From assembly GCF_002954265.1 (NCBI RefSeq), contig NZ_PPSL01000003.1:990558-1054557 (forward strand): a stretch of 64,000 nucleotides of DNA, written 5' to 3'. Below are positions 9,438 to 17,474 of this stretch, in pieces (positions within the stretch are counted from its first letter, which is position 1; each line of letters starts with the position of its first letter). A model generated the notes under the pieces. The model did not search any database. It had not been told where the DNA came from and saw only the letters and a list, made by a program, of their open reading frames with translations. The stretch is from Flavipsychrobacter stenotrophus. Its GTDB lineage: Bacteria > Bacteroidota > Bacteroidia > Chitinophagales > Chitinophagaceae. A program made the translations under genes and the position numbers.

Positions 9438-10454
9438 ATGAAGAATCTGCTTTGTTTTTTGGTTAGTTGCCTTATTTTTTCCGCGGTAAACGGTCAGTCG
9501 GCGAGAGATTATTATCGGCAGGGCAGGGAAAAGGACAGCGTTAATTCTCTGAAAGACGCTGTTACCCTTTATACCCTTGCGATTTCCGGCGATGAACAAT
9601 ATACTGAGGCATATATTGCACGTGGATATGCAAAATACCGGTTAGCAGACTATGAAGGAGCATTGGCTGATTTTACTATGGTCATTGCACTACAGCCTGA
9701 TAATGGCTATGCCTACGCACTTCGTGGAATGTCGAAACTTAAGATGAACTATGGTGCAAACGCTATTCCCGATTTCAATAAAGCAATAGAGTTAGAACCT
9801 GATAATGTAAGTTATTACGGCATGAGAGGCAATGCCAGAGTATGGATCCGGGATTATGAAGCCGCAATCCCGGATATTAATATTGCTATTAAGGCTCACC
9901 CTGAACGCGCCGGAGGTTATATTGACAGGTCAATTGTCAGGCTAAGAATGGGCCAATTGAAGGAGGCTATGACCGACGCCAATAAATCACTGGAGATACA
10001 ACCGGAAAATGCAAGAGGGTATAACAGTAGGGGTAATATATATGATTCGTTACAAAACTTTGACGCAGCAATAGAAGATTATACTCGTGCTATTGCAATA
10101 AGCCCGGATAGATACGAATTTTACTCCAACCGGGCTAACACACGCTCAAAAAATGAAGATTACACAGGAGCGTTAGAAGACTATTCTGAAGCGATAAGGC
10201 TCAGCCACAATAAAATAGCTGAGACATATTATAACAGGGGCCTTACCCAAATAACGCTTAAAGATTACAAAAAGGCCATTTCAGATTTTAATAGTGCAAT
10301 AAACCTCTCGCCCAATGACGCAGGGAGTTATACTGGCAGAGGGTTGGCAAAAGTGATGCTAACAAGCACGGGCAATGGCTGCGAAGACTTGCAGAAAGGC
10401 AGGGAAATGGGTGACAGTGATGCTGAGGGGTATATAAAGGCATATTGCAAATAA
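9438..10454 (+). CDS. Secreted tetratricopeptide repeat protein
   Basis: 338 residues. The signal peptide MKNLLCFLVSCLIFSAVNG is followed by Gln. From about residue 35 to 320 there are eight tandem 34-residue TPR units, each with the A-x-x-x-Y-x-x-A/G-x-A-D and P-D/N-x-A/G-Y pattern (for example YEGALADFTMVIALQPDNGYAYALRG). The last unit ends in a Cys-containing cap (GNGCEDLQKGREMGD). TPR arrays are protein-binding superhelices. The location is probably periplasmic because no lipobox or sorting domain is present. The gene has no close neighbour on its strand, so the partner is unknown. Confidence 0.88.
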   Translation: MKNLLCFLVSCLIFSAVNGQSARDYYRQGREKDSVNSLKDAVTLYTLAISGDEQYTEAYIARGYAKYRLADYEGALADFTMVIALQPDNGYAYALRGMSKLKMNYGANAIPDFNKAIELEPDNVSYYGMRGNARVWIRDYEAAIPDINIAIKAHPERAGGYIDRSIVRLRMGQLKEAMTDANKSLEIQPENARGYNSRGNIYDSLQNFDAAIEDYTRAIAISPDRYEFYSNRANTRSKNEDYTGALEDYSEAIRLSHNKIAETYYNRGLTQITLKDYKKAISDFNSAINLSPNDAGSYTGRGLAKVMLTSTGNGCEDLQKGREMGDSDAEGYIKAYCK

Positions 10455-10750
10455 ACTAAATTGCAGTGCGCATTTTTTTATATAATACTAGTGCTTATGT
10501 TTTGTATTTTTGTTTGTTGTAGTTTTTTGCAATATGCGTAATATACCCACACTATTGTCTTACTCCGGGCAACGATGCCTTTTCTGAGCGTGGCTCAAGG
10601 GGCTGCCCGCGATTCAGCGAGGGCGTTCTGACAACTGGGCGCTGTTTTTGAAGGAGATATAGTTACCTCTTCCGTATTGCGGGGATTTTCAATGGACCTT
10701 ACAGATATATTTTTGGAGGTCTAAATTTATACGAATCATAACTAATAGAA
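10455..10750 (+). other. Noncoding gap, possibly with a decayed gene remnant
   Basis: The first 80 bases are AT-rich. From about 10534 the base composition shifts to GC-richer, coding-like sequence. Frame fragments reading LLRATMPFLSVAQGAARDSA and, past a stop, QLGAVFEGDIVTSSVLRGFS could be pieces of a lost secreted-protein gene. No intact frame spans it. Confidence 0.25.
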
Positions 10751-11287
10751 TTGGACAGAACAACTTTGATATTTGTGGGTTTAATTATGATGGTGTGCAT
10801 TATTTCGAAAGACGCAAATGGGCAAGCTCCTAAGCATTCCATCAAGGCCACAACTGCAGCACAATTAGATTCCACTTTCTATAGTGTGCCCGATTTTTAT
10901 TCAGCCTCGCCACGTTTCAGCAGGGATACCATGTTTATATTCAGGTGCTACGATAAGCACGACAGCCTGATAAAATATGTAAATGATTATGAGCAGGTGC
11001 GTTACTATTCAGAATTTAAAGAATACACTGATTCCTTTCATACCTATAAGGACACTAATGGCGTTAAGCAATTCTTGCCTGTCAGTACCATCGTACGCAG
11101 GTATGACAGGGTAGCAAGGGACAAATGGATGTGCATACAGTACCCCGGCAATAAGTACACTGAATTAAGAGCCAACCAGACGGAAGACGCCGGGAGCACA
11201 ATGATCTTTATTGACAAGACCGGTGATGGTGTAGCTGATTGGGTAAGAGTATTCAACTATTATAAAACTACCGAAGTCGGTCATTGA
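10751..11287 (+). CDS. Small secreted hypothetical protein
   Basis: 178 residues from a TTG at 10751. An in-frame stop at 10739 limits any longer start, and an ATG at residue 13 or 14 would cut the hydrophobic core of the signal peptide, so TTG is preferred. The signal peptide (LIFVGLIMMVCIISKDANG) is followed by QAPKHS. The mature part has many Tyr, Asp and Lys residues and ends in a segment with DKTGDGVADWVRVFNYY, whose DxTGDGxxD looks like a calcium-binding loop. I recognise no family. The stop codon abuts the stop of the convergent ispH gene with no bases between. Confidence 0.7.
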   Translation: MDRTTLIFVGLIMMVCIISKDANGQAPKHSIKATTAAQLDSTFYSVPDFYSASPRFSRDTMFIFRCYDKHDSLIKYVNDYEQVRYYSEFKEYTDSFHTYKDTNGVKQFLPVSTIVRRYDRVARDKWMCIQYPGNKYTELRANQTEDAGSTMIFIDKTGDGVADWVRVFNYYKTTEVGH

Positions 11288-12514
11288 TCAAGACCACTCT
11301 GCAATAAGCTTGTCTGTATTAACTATGTTGCCGGTAATGTTTGCAAGCTTTGCAATAACACGTTCTACAAGCGCATCGGGGCAAGACGCGCCCGAGGTGA
11401 TCATAACTTTTATTGGCGTAAAGACAGGAAGGTACCCTTGTGTGGTTTCCTCCTGATGAGTGTGCATATTATAGTGTCTGATCTCGTTTGCTGAAACAAT
11501 GCAATGTTCGTCGCTGATATAATAAGTAGGCAGTTTTAGTTCGCAAAGCTCCACAAGGTGAGATGTGTTTGAGCTGTTGTATCCTCCAATAACAAAGGCA
11601 AAATCAGCATCTGTTTCCAGCATTCCTGCCACAGCGCTTTGGTTGTCGTTGGTGGCATAGCAAAGCGTATCACGTGTGTCCGCAACGCGCTCACTTGCTT
11701 TGTTTGACGGTGTGCCAAAATGGTCGAGCGTAGCCTCACGCAGATAGTCGGCAATAGCCTGTGTTTCACTAGCCAGCATGGTTGTCTGGTTCACCACACC
11801 AATACGTTCTAAATCTTTAGTAACATCAAATCCTTCGGAAAACTGCCCCTTAAAATCTTCGTAAAATTGATCAGCAGGGAGTGATCGTGAAATATACTGG
11901 CCGAGTAATTCTGCCTGGCTCATATCTTTCACCACTATAGTAGGCGTGTGTGCTTTACTGTGGGAGAAAGTAGCCCTTGTTTCTTCATGTCCCGGTTTGC
12001 CGTGAACAATGATAGTATAGCCATCATCGCCAATTTTTCCTGCACGATTCCAGACCTTTTCTACAAATGGGCAAGTTGTTTCGTACAGGGTAGGGTTGAT
12101 GCCTCTTTCGCGAAGTATCTGTTCGGTTTCCAGCGTAGTGCCAAATGCTGGAATAATAACGACATCTTCAGGTGTCAATTCATCCCAGCTCATAAGCATT
12201 TTGCCTTTGGTATCCATGATGAATTGTATGCCCAAGGCCTGCAGGTCTGCATTTACGCCGGGGTTATGGATCATTTCACTCAGCAGGAAAATACGCTTAC
12301 CCGGATTTTCTTCAACAGCCCGGAATGCGATCTCGATGGCATTTTCCACACCGTAGCAAAAGCCGAAATGACGAGCCATGACTATATGCAAAGAACCTAA
12401 CTCCAGAACCGTTGGGGTGAAGTCTTTTTTCATCTTATCATCAGCTTTTCTTTTCTGCTTTATAGCTGTTACCAGCGGGCTGCGGTAGTGTACCGGTACA
12501 TTGAATGATTTCAT
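11288..12514 (-). CDS. ispH: 4-hydroxy-3-methylbut-2-enyl diphosphate reductase (IspH/LytB)
   Basis: Last step of the MEP pathway, reducing HMBPP to IPP and DMAPP with a [4Fe-4S] cluster. The three cluster cysteines are seen in GFCYGVENA, TTCPFVEKVW and SGASCPDALVE. Substrate-binding elements HGKPGHEET and the conserved SSNTSHLVEL are also present. At 408 residues it is the long Bacteroidota form, about 90 longer than the E. coli enzyme, with an extra N-terminal stretch and an insertion in the middle. An exact -7 box (TAAATTTG) lies only 7 bases before the ATG. The MEP pathway in this organism is inferred from this gene alone, since no other MEP gene is in the window. Confidence 0.96.
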   Translation of the reverse strand: MKSFNVPVHYRSPLVTAIKQKRKADDKMKKDFTPTVLELGSLHIVMARHFGFCYGVENAIEIAFRAVEENPGKRIFLLSEMIHNPGVNADLQALGIQFIMDTKGKMLMSWDELTPEDVVIIPAFGTTLETEQILRERGINPTLYETTCPFVEKVWNRAGKIGDDGYTIIVHGKPGHEETRATFSHSKAHTPTIVVKDMSQAELLGQYISRSLPADQFYEDFKGQFSEGFDVTKDLERIGVVNQTTMLASETQAIADYLREATLDHFGTPSNKASERVADTRDTLCYATNDNQSAVAGMLETDADFAFVIGGYNSSNTSHLVELCELKLPTYYISDEHCIVSANEIRHYNMHTHQEETTQGYLPVFTPIKVMITSGASCPDALVERVIAKLANITGNIVNTDKLIAEWS

Positions 12515-12521
12515 CTGATAG

Positions 12522-12529
12522 CAAATTTA
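12522..12529 (-). promoter_or_regulatory. -7 box directly upstream of ispH
   Basis: On the minus strand TAAATTTG is followed by only 7 bases before the ATG, which would put the transcript start at or next to the start codon. Confidence 0.5.
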
Positions 12530-12619
12530 TGAAATGCCTTGTTAATGAAAGAATAAGGATAGGCGTAAAATTACAGGTTGTCTGAATGAATAAATGGCTG
12601 TAAACGCTATCTTTATAAA

Positions 12620-13453
12620 ATGAGGAAGATCCTTTTGCTGGCGTTTGCTATAATATTTGTTCATATTCATTGTGGTGCCCAAAATGGCCCTAATGAGCAA
12701 TCGCTTTTATGGCGAATAAGTGGTAATGGGCTGGCAAAACCATCTTATCTTTTTGGCACTATTCACCTGATCTGTCCTGAAGATTATTTGTGGACCGACA
12801 AGATGAAGCAAAGCCTGTCGGCGTGCGAAAAGGTTTGTTTTGAGATGGACCTGGACGATACTAAGTTGATGATGTCTGCCAGTAATGGTTTTATTGCCAC
12901 TGATGGGCGGAAGCTTAAGGACTATTATACACCGGAGCAGTACCAGCAGCTGAAAAAATTTATGAAAGACTCGGTAGGTATGGATATTGGGATGTTACAG
13001 CAAATGAAACCCATAGCGCTGGAAAGTATCATTAGTATGAAAACTACCCGTTGCACGAATCCCGTGTCCTATGAAGAAACGATCATGAAGATTGCGAAGG
13101 CCTCCGAAAAGGAAGTTTTAGGCCTTGAAGATCCATCGGAGCAAATAGGGGCATTGGACAGTATGTCGTCTGATAGTGTGGCAAAAGAGGTTTTTGAAGG
13201 CGTGAGGGATTTTACAAAAAATAAGAAAGAGTATAATGACATGGTTATGGCCTACAAAAAGCAGCAATTGACTGTGCTTTACGATAAGATTACAACCGTT
13301 AAAGGCCAGGGAGATGACATGCGTGTATTGCTGGATGACAGAAATAAAAGGTGGATAGACCGAATGAGAATTAAGATGACTAAAAACTCAATCTTCTTTG
13401 CCGTAGGTGCAGGGCATCTTCCCGGCAAAACCGGGGTGGTCAATTTGCTGTGA
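12620..13453 (+). CDS. TraB/GumN family protein, secreted
   Basis: 277 residues, a normal length for the family. The signal peptide ends HIHCGA before QNGPNE. The family signature is clear: LLWRISGNGLAKPSYLFGTIHL at the start of the mature protein, then FEMDLDD, and at the end NKRWIDRMRI and FFAVGAGHLPGKTGVVNLL. These conserved GTIH and GAGHLPG motifs hold the His and Glu residues thought to form a metalloprotease-like active site (Tiki/TraB/EreA superfamily). Location is probably periplasmic or lipid-associated. Substrate is unknown. It is a single gene with no clear operon partners. Confidence 0.9.
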   Translation: MRKILLLAFAIIFVHIHCGAQNGPNEQSLLWRISGNGLAKPSYLFGTIHLICPEDYLWTDKMKQSLSACEKVCFEMDLDDTKLMMSASNGFIATDGRKLKDYYTPEQYQQLKKFMKDSVGMDIGMLQQMKPIALESIISMKTTRCTNPVSYEETIMKIAKASEKEVLGLEDPSEQIGALDSMSSDSVAKEVFEGVRDFTKNKKEYNDMVMAYKKQQLTVLYDKITTVKGQGDDMRVLLDDRNKRWIDRMRIKMTKNSIFFAVGAGHLPGKTGVVNLL

Positions 13454-13582
13454 AGTGCAGGGTATAAAGTGGAGGCCGTTTTGTAAACTGCTTAGTAATA
13501 GCGAAAATTATAGAATAAAAAAATAGAATTGTTTTTGATGTTTATATAGTTTTTTAAGTATTTTTAGTAAAACAACTATAAA

Positions 13583-15010
13583 ATGAAAAAACTAACTACT
13601 CTATTATCATTATTTCTGCTGATCGGGTCATTCAGCGCTAAAGCCCAGATATTCTGGGTGGAGAACTTTGAAAGCGGCTCAACAGCAGGTGCGCTGATCA
13701 CTTCTTATGGTGGCTGGACATTAAGCGTTACGGGAACTGAAGGAGCCGACCCCAATGTCTTTTATGTAAGCTGTGCGGAAAATGGACATACTGCAGGCGC
13801 ATGCGGCACGGCCTGTGCTACAGGAGCAACAGTTACCGGAGCCTCGCTTCATATTGGAGCTAATCCGTCTTCAATTACAGGTGGCGATAATGGAGCCACT
13901 TATGATGCTGGTGGTCTTTGCGGAATTATTGCTTGTCCGCAAACTGATCGCCGGGCTGAATCTCCAACAATAAATTGCACCGGTAAAATTAATATCAATC
14001 TTGCATTCAATTATATTGAAAATGGACAAGGTACTTCAGACGATGCAAGCGTATATTATTCTGCTGACGGTGGTACTACATGGAGCCTCTTGGTAAATAC
14101 CCCTAAAACGCCGGTATCGGCAGCTTGCGGAGGACAAGGGTTGTGGACACATTATTCTATTGCCTTGCCGACCAGCGCAAATAATAACCCTAATGTCAAA
14201 ATTGGTTTCCGTTGGGTAAACAATGATGATGGTACCGGTACAGACCCCTCATTTGCAGTTGATAGTGTTAATTTGTCTACGCCGTCAACTACTACCGGTG
14301 TAAATGCGTCGTTCACAAAAAGTGCAACTACTATTTGTGAAGACAGTTGCATCACATTTACCAGCACATCTACAGGTACTATAGATAGTATCCGCTGGAT
14401 AGTTCCGGGTGCAAGTATTTCAACGTCCACTATTTCTCCATTTACTACTTGCTTTCCTGCTTCGGGTACATCAAGTATAGCTTTACTTGTTTATGGTGCC
14501 CTCAGTTTCGACTCTGCAATGGCTACCATTACCGTTAATCCTGCTCCGCATCCTGTAATTACTGCAACCGGGCATACTTTAACTGTAAGCGGAACCTATA
14601 CTACCTACCAATGGACAAAAAATGATACTGCGATTGTTGGTGCAACAAACAATACTTATACTTACACAGGTACAGGTAGTTTCCAGGTAATAGTAGATTC
14701 GGGTGGCTGTAAGGGTGCATCAAATGCTATTGTGCATACTTTAGGTGTGGTAGAGATTGCTTCGACAGATACCCGTTATGCGGTATCTCAATCGGGTAAT
14801 GACGCCTTTACCTTATATGCATCACAGATACTAAATGCCAATCTTGATGTCCGTGTCTATGATGCTACGGGCCGTCTGCTTCTACAGGAAAACTGGGCAG
14901 GGGGATCGGACAGGAAGCAATTTAACGCACCAGGTCTGACATCTGGAATATATATTATAAGGGTAGGCAATGCTGATGGCTCTGCCGTATTGAAGTGGCT
15001 GAAACAATAA
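13583..15010 (+). CDS. T9SS type A sorting domain protein, adhesin-like
   Basis: 475 residues. The signal peptide MKKLTTLLSLFLLIGSFSAKA precedes QIFWVENFES. Residues about 25-230 form a jelly-roll/MAM-like module typical of Bacteroidota surface proteins (VENFESG...; YYSADGGTTWSLL; VKIGFRWVNNDDGTG; FAVDSVNLS). Next come a PKD-like region (about 238-320; ITFTSTSTGTIDSIRWIVPGAS) and an Ig-like repeat (YQWTKNDTAIVGATNNTYT). The C-terminal sorting domain has VRVYDATGRLLLQENW, LTSGIYIIRVGN and a final KWLKQ. It is Cys-rich near residues 60-120 (GACGTACATG). It should be exported by Sec and T9SS. Adhesion or glycan binding is inferred from the domain types only. Confidence 0.9.
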   Translation: MKKLTTLLSLFLLIGSFSAKAQIFWVENFESGSTAGALITSYGGWTLSVTGTEGADPNVFYVSCAENGHTAGACGTACATGATVTGASLHIGANPSSITGGDNGATYDAGGLCGIIACPQTDRRAESPTINCTGKININLAFNYIENGQGTSDDASVYYSADGGTTWSLLVNTPKTPVSAACGGQGLWTHYSIALPTSANNNPNVKIGFRWVNNDDGTGTDPSFAVDSVNLSTPSTTTGVNASFTKSATTICEDSCITFTSTSTGTIDSIRWIVPGASISTSTISPFTTCFPASGTSSIALLVYGALSFDSAMATITVNPAPHPVITATGHTLTVSGTYTTYQWTKNDTAIVGATNNTYTYTGTGSFQVIVDSGGCKGASNAIVHTLGVVEIASTDTRYAVSQSGNDAFTLYASQILNANLDVRVYDATGRLLLQENWAGGSDRKQFNAPGLTSGIYIIRVGNADGSAVLKWLKQ

Positions 15011-15028
15011 AATTAACTCCCATTTAAG

Positions 15029-15068
15029 CAGATGTGCCACACTTCAAAAGTGTGGCACATCTGTTTTT
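15029..15068 (+). terminator. Terminator of the T9SS adhesin gene
   Basis: 16-bp perfect stem (CAGATGTGCCACACTT, 15029-15044, with 15048-15063), 3-base loop and five Ts. Confidence 0.9.
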
Positions 15069-15083
15069 GCATAACATTGTTGA

Positions 15084-15713
15084 ATGAAAAAGGTTGTTTG
15101 GGGTATATTGTTATTTCTGATCTGTCTATGCGCTTATTATTTATATAAGCCTCTAAAACAAATCGTCAATATTTACACCGGGAACTACAGTCTATGTTTA
15201 CAGCCATTTGACGATCTGCCGCCCGGTCAGGCGATGCGGATATACAATAAAATAAAAATGGATATTCCTGATCTGCGGATAGCAAGTTCCCTGCCATTAC
15301 CAGCTAATGCATGGATTAAAACCAGAGGACGGTACAAGGCCGATACAATTATATACTGGCTAAGGCAGCGCTCTGCAGATACTATATTATATATAGGGAT
15401 AACATCTAAAGATATAAGTACTACAAAGGGTAAGGTGGCAGATTGGGGTATTATGGGTTTGGGTTTCCAACCTGGTAATGGTTGTGTGGTTTCGACGTTT
15501 CGCCTGAATAAAACAAAAGAAGATGAGCAGCTTTACAAGCTTTGTCTGCACGAACTTGGGCACAACATGGGGTTGCCGCATTGTCCCCAAAAATATTGCT
15601 ATATGCGCGATGCCGAAGGTGGTAATCACAAAGACGATGAAAACGGATTCTGCCAGAGTTGCGCTAAAGTACTGGAACATAGGGGGCTACATTTTGTGCC
15701 GGTTGATAAATAA
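15084..15713 (+). CDS. Membrane-anchored archaemetzincin-like metalloprotease (M54-like)
   Basis: 209 residues. An N-terminal hydrophobic segment (VVWGILLFLICLCAYYLY) should anchor or export it. The catalytic signature HELGHNMGLPHC spans 156-167 and continues PQKYCYM, which matches the archaemetzincin pattern HExxHxxGxxxCx4CxM. A later CxxC (CQSC) completes the structural zinc site, although the spacing from the Met-turn is 15 residues and not the textbook 17. Archaemetzincins bind a catalytic zinc through three His and a second zinc through four Cys. Their substrates in bacteria are unknown. It lies between the adhesin terminator and rbfA, with no obvious partner. Most family members are cytosolic, so the membrane anchor is unusual. 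Confidence 0.82.
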   Translation: MKKVVWGILLFLICLCAYYLYKPLKQIVNIYTGNYSLCLQPFDDLPPGQAMRIYNKIKMDIPDLRIASSLPLPANAWIKTRGRYKADTIIYWLRQRSADTILYIGITSKDISTTKGKVADWGIMGLGFQPGNGCVVSTFRLNKTKEDEQLYKLCLHELGHNMGLPHCPQKYCYMRDAEGGNHKDDENGFCQSCAKVLEHRGLHFVPVDK

Positions 15714-15778
15714 ATTATAAAGTAGTAGGATTTTAGCCTCATTTGCGTTCATTCAGACCCATACCGCTGCTTTATTAT

Positions 15779-15786
15779 TATCTTTG
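15779..15786 (+). promoter_or_regulatory. -7 box directly upstream of rbfA
   Basis: TATCTTTG (exact TAnnTTTG) lies 7 bases before the rbfA ATG, predicting an essentially leaderless transcript. Confidence 0.5.
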
Positions 15787-15793
15787 ACATGTT

Positions 15794-16186
15794 ATGGAAG
15801 AAAATAAAAGGCAAAAACAGGTTGGGCAACTGATCGCAGAAGAAATGAGTGATATCTTTCAGAAGGAAGGAATAAACATAATAGAGGGTGGTATGGTGTC
15901 TATCTCCAAGGTGATGGTGACGCCGGATCTGCTGGAAGCACGAGTGTACCTCAGCTTTTTCAAGATCAAAAATGCTACTGACCTGCTGCATAAAATAACA
16001 GATAGAACTGGGGAATGGCGCAAAGCATTAGGATCGAGGGTGAAGAACCAATTGCGTAGAATTCCTAATCTTACATTTTATGAAGATGATACGCTTGACC
16101 ACGTTGAAAAGATGAATGACATTTTCAAAAAAATAGAAGAGGAGCGTATATCGCGGGAAGCCTTGAAAGAAAATACAGGTGAATAG
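15794..16186 (+). CDS. rbfA: Ribosome-binding factor A
   Basis: Cytoplasmic KH-domain factor that binds immature 30S subunits and helps the 5' end of 16S rRNA to fold, needed especially in the cold. 130 residues, a normal length. Family features seen: QKQVGQLIAEEMSDIFQKE at the N-terminus, VSISKVMVTPDLLEARVYLSFF in the core, and the C-terminal KNQLRRIPNLTFYEDDTLDHVEKMNDIFKKI. The downstream permease gene begins within or just after its stop codon, so the two are co-transcribed and probably translationally coupled. Confidence 0.95.
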   Translation: MEENKRQKQVGQLIAEEMSDIFQKEGINIIEGGMVSISKVMVTPDLLEARVYLSFFKIKNATDLLHKITDRTGEWRKALGSRVKNQLRRIPNLTFYEDDTLDHVEKMNDIFKKIEEERISREALKENTGE

Positions 16187-16190
16187 ATCC

Positions 16191-17432
16191 ATGATATGGA
16201 CGATTGCTGCCCGATACTTTCGTGGCAAGGGCACTGCTAATGCGGTGCCTTTGCTTTCGCGTATCAGCATGGCTGCAATTGCAGTATGCAGCGCTGCAAT
16301 GATCGTAGTGTTCTCAGTATTCAATGGCTTTGACGCTTTTGTAAAAGATAATCATAAAGCCTTTTGTCCCGACATCAAAATATCAATAGTAAGAGGTAAA
16401 TTCTTTCCTGCTTCTGCAATAGGGCTTGATGAAATAAAGAAGATCAACGGAGTACTGTTTGTATCTCCCGTTATTGAAGATAATGCACTGGCAGGCGATG
16501 GCGATGAAATGACCGGCAGTTCTAAACAGCAGAAAGTAGTGATAGTAAAGGGGGTAGAGAACAGCTATTTTAAAGTAAACCGGCTTGGTGATTATATTAT
16601 AGAGGGTGTGGATAGTGTTTCGGGTGGAGCGATGAACACGGCTATATTGGGTGTAAGTGTTGCTGATGCGTTGCGCTCGGGAGTGGAGAATTCATTTAAT
16701 TATGTGCAGCTATACTACGCCAATCCTGAAATAGCTAACCCGGAAACCGATCCGCTCAACGCATTACAATCGCTGAAAGTGCATCCTGCAGGCATATTTA
16801 ATGTGGATGAAGAATTTGACGATAAGTATGTTATAGCACCTCTGGCACAGGTGCAGGAGTTGCTGCATGCACAAGGTAAATACTCATCAATAGAAATAAA
16901 GGCAGATTCTACAAAGATCGGTGACATAAAAAAAACGCTGCAACAGAAGCTGGGCAATACCTATAAAGTAGAAGATATAGCCGATCAGAATAAAAACCTA
17001 TACGCCATGATGGGAGGTGAGAAGTGGATCATCTACATGATACTGCTTTTTGTACTGCTTATCGCTTCATTCAACATGGTAGGTGCCTTGTCTATGCTGG
17101 TAGTAGGTAAGCAAAAAGACATAGCTATATTACGGGCAATGGGCGCCACGCCCGGGTTAATAAGAACGGTGTTTTTACTTGAAGGGGTGTTGTGGTCGTC
17201 GGCAGGAGGAATAATAGGCATTGCCCTTGGGTGTACCGTATGTTTTCTGCAACAACACTTTGAACTAATAAAACTGAGAGGCAGTTTCCTTATGAGTGCC
17301 TTCCCGGTAAAGCTCGTATTCTCTGATTCTCTGCTGGTGATAGTTACTATAATGGGCATTGGATTCCTTGCGGCCTGGTATCCCGCGATCAGAGCCGGTA
17401 ATTCTTCCAGCCTTAACCTGAAAAGCGATTAG
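16191..17432 (+). CDS. ABC transporter permease of the LolC/LolE (FtsX/MacB) family
   Basis: About 413 residues from the ATG at 16191. A GTG at 16179 overlapping the rbfA stop would add four residues. The topology is typical of LolC/E: one N-terminal membrane helix (ISMAAIAVCSAAMIVVFSVF), a large periplasmic domain (about 45-265), then three C-terminal helices with the FtsX motif DIAILRAMGATPGLIRTVFLLEG. In proteobacteria this family releases lipoproteins from the inner membrane to LolA. No LolD-type ATPase is in the window, so it must use one encoded elsewhere. Co-transcription with rbfA is likely. Confidence 0.9.
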   Translation: MIWTIAARYFRGKGTANAVPLLSRISMAAIAVCSAAMIVVFSVFNGFDAFVKDNHKAFCPDIKISIVRGKFFPASAIGLDEIKKINGVLFVSPVIEDNALAGDGDEMTGSSKQQKVVIVKGVENSYFKVNRLGDYIIEGVDSVSGGAMNTAILGVSVADALRSGVENSFNYVQLYYANPEIANPETDPLNALQSLKVHPAGIFNVDEEFDDKYVIAPLAQVQELLHAQGKYSSIEIKADSTKIGDIKKTLQQKLGNTYKVEDIADQNKNLYAMMGGEKWIIYMILLFVLLIASFNMVGALSMLVVGKQKDIAILRAMGATPGLIRTVFLLEGVLWSSAGGIIGIALGCTVCFLQQHFELIKLRGSFLMSAFPVKLVFSDSLLVIVTIMGIGFLAAWYPAIRAGNSSSLNLKSD

Positions 17433-17474
17433 TCGTTTTCCGCCTTCCCCTAATAATTCTTTACTTTGCAATCT

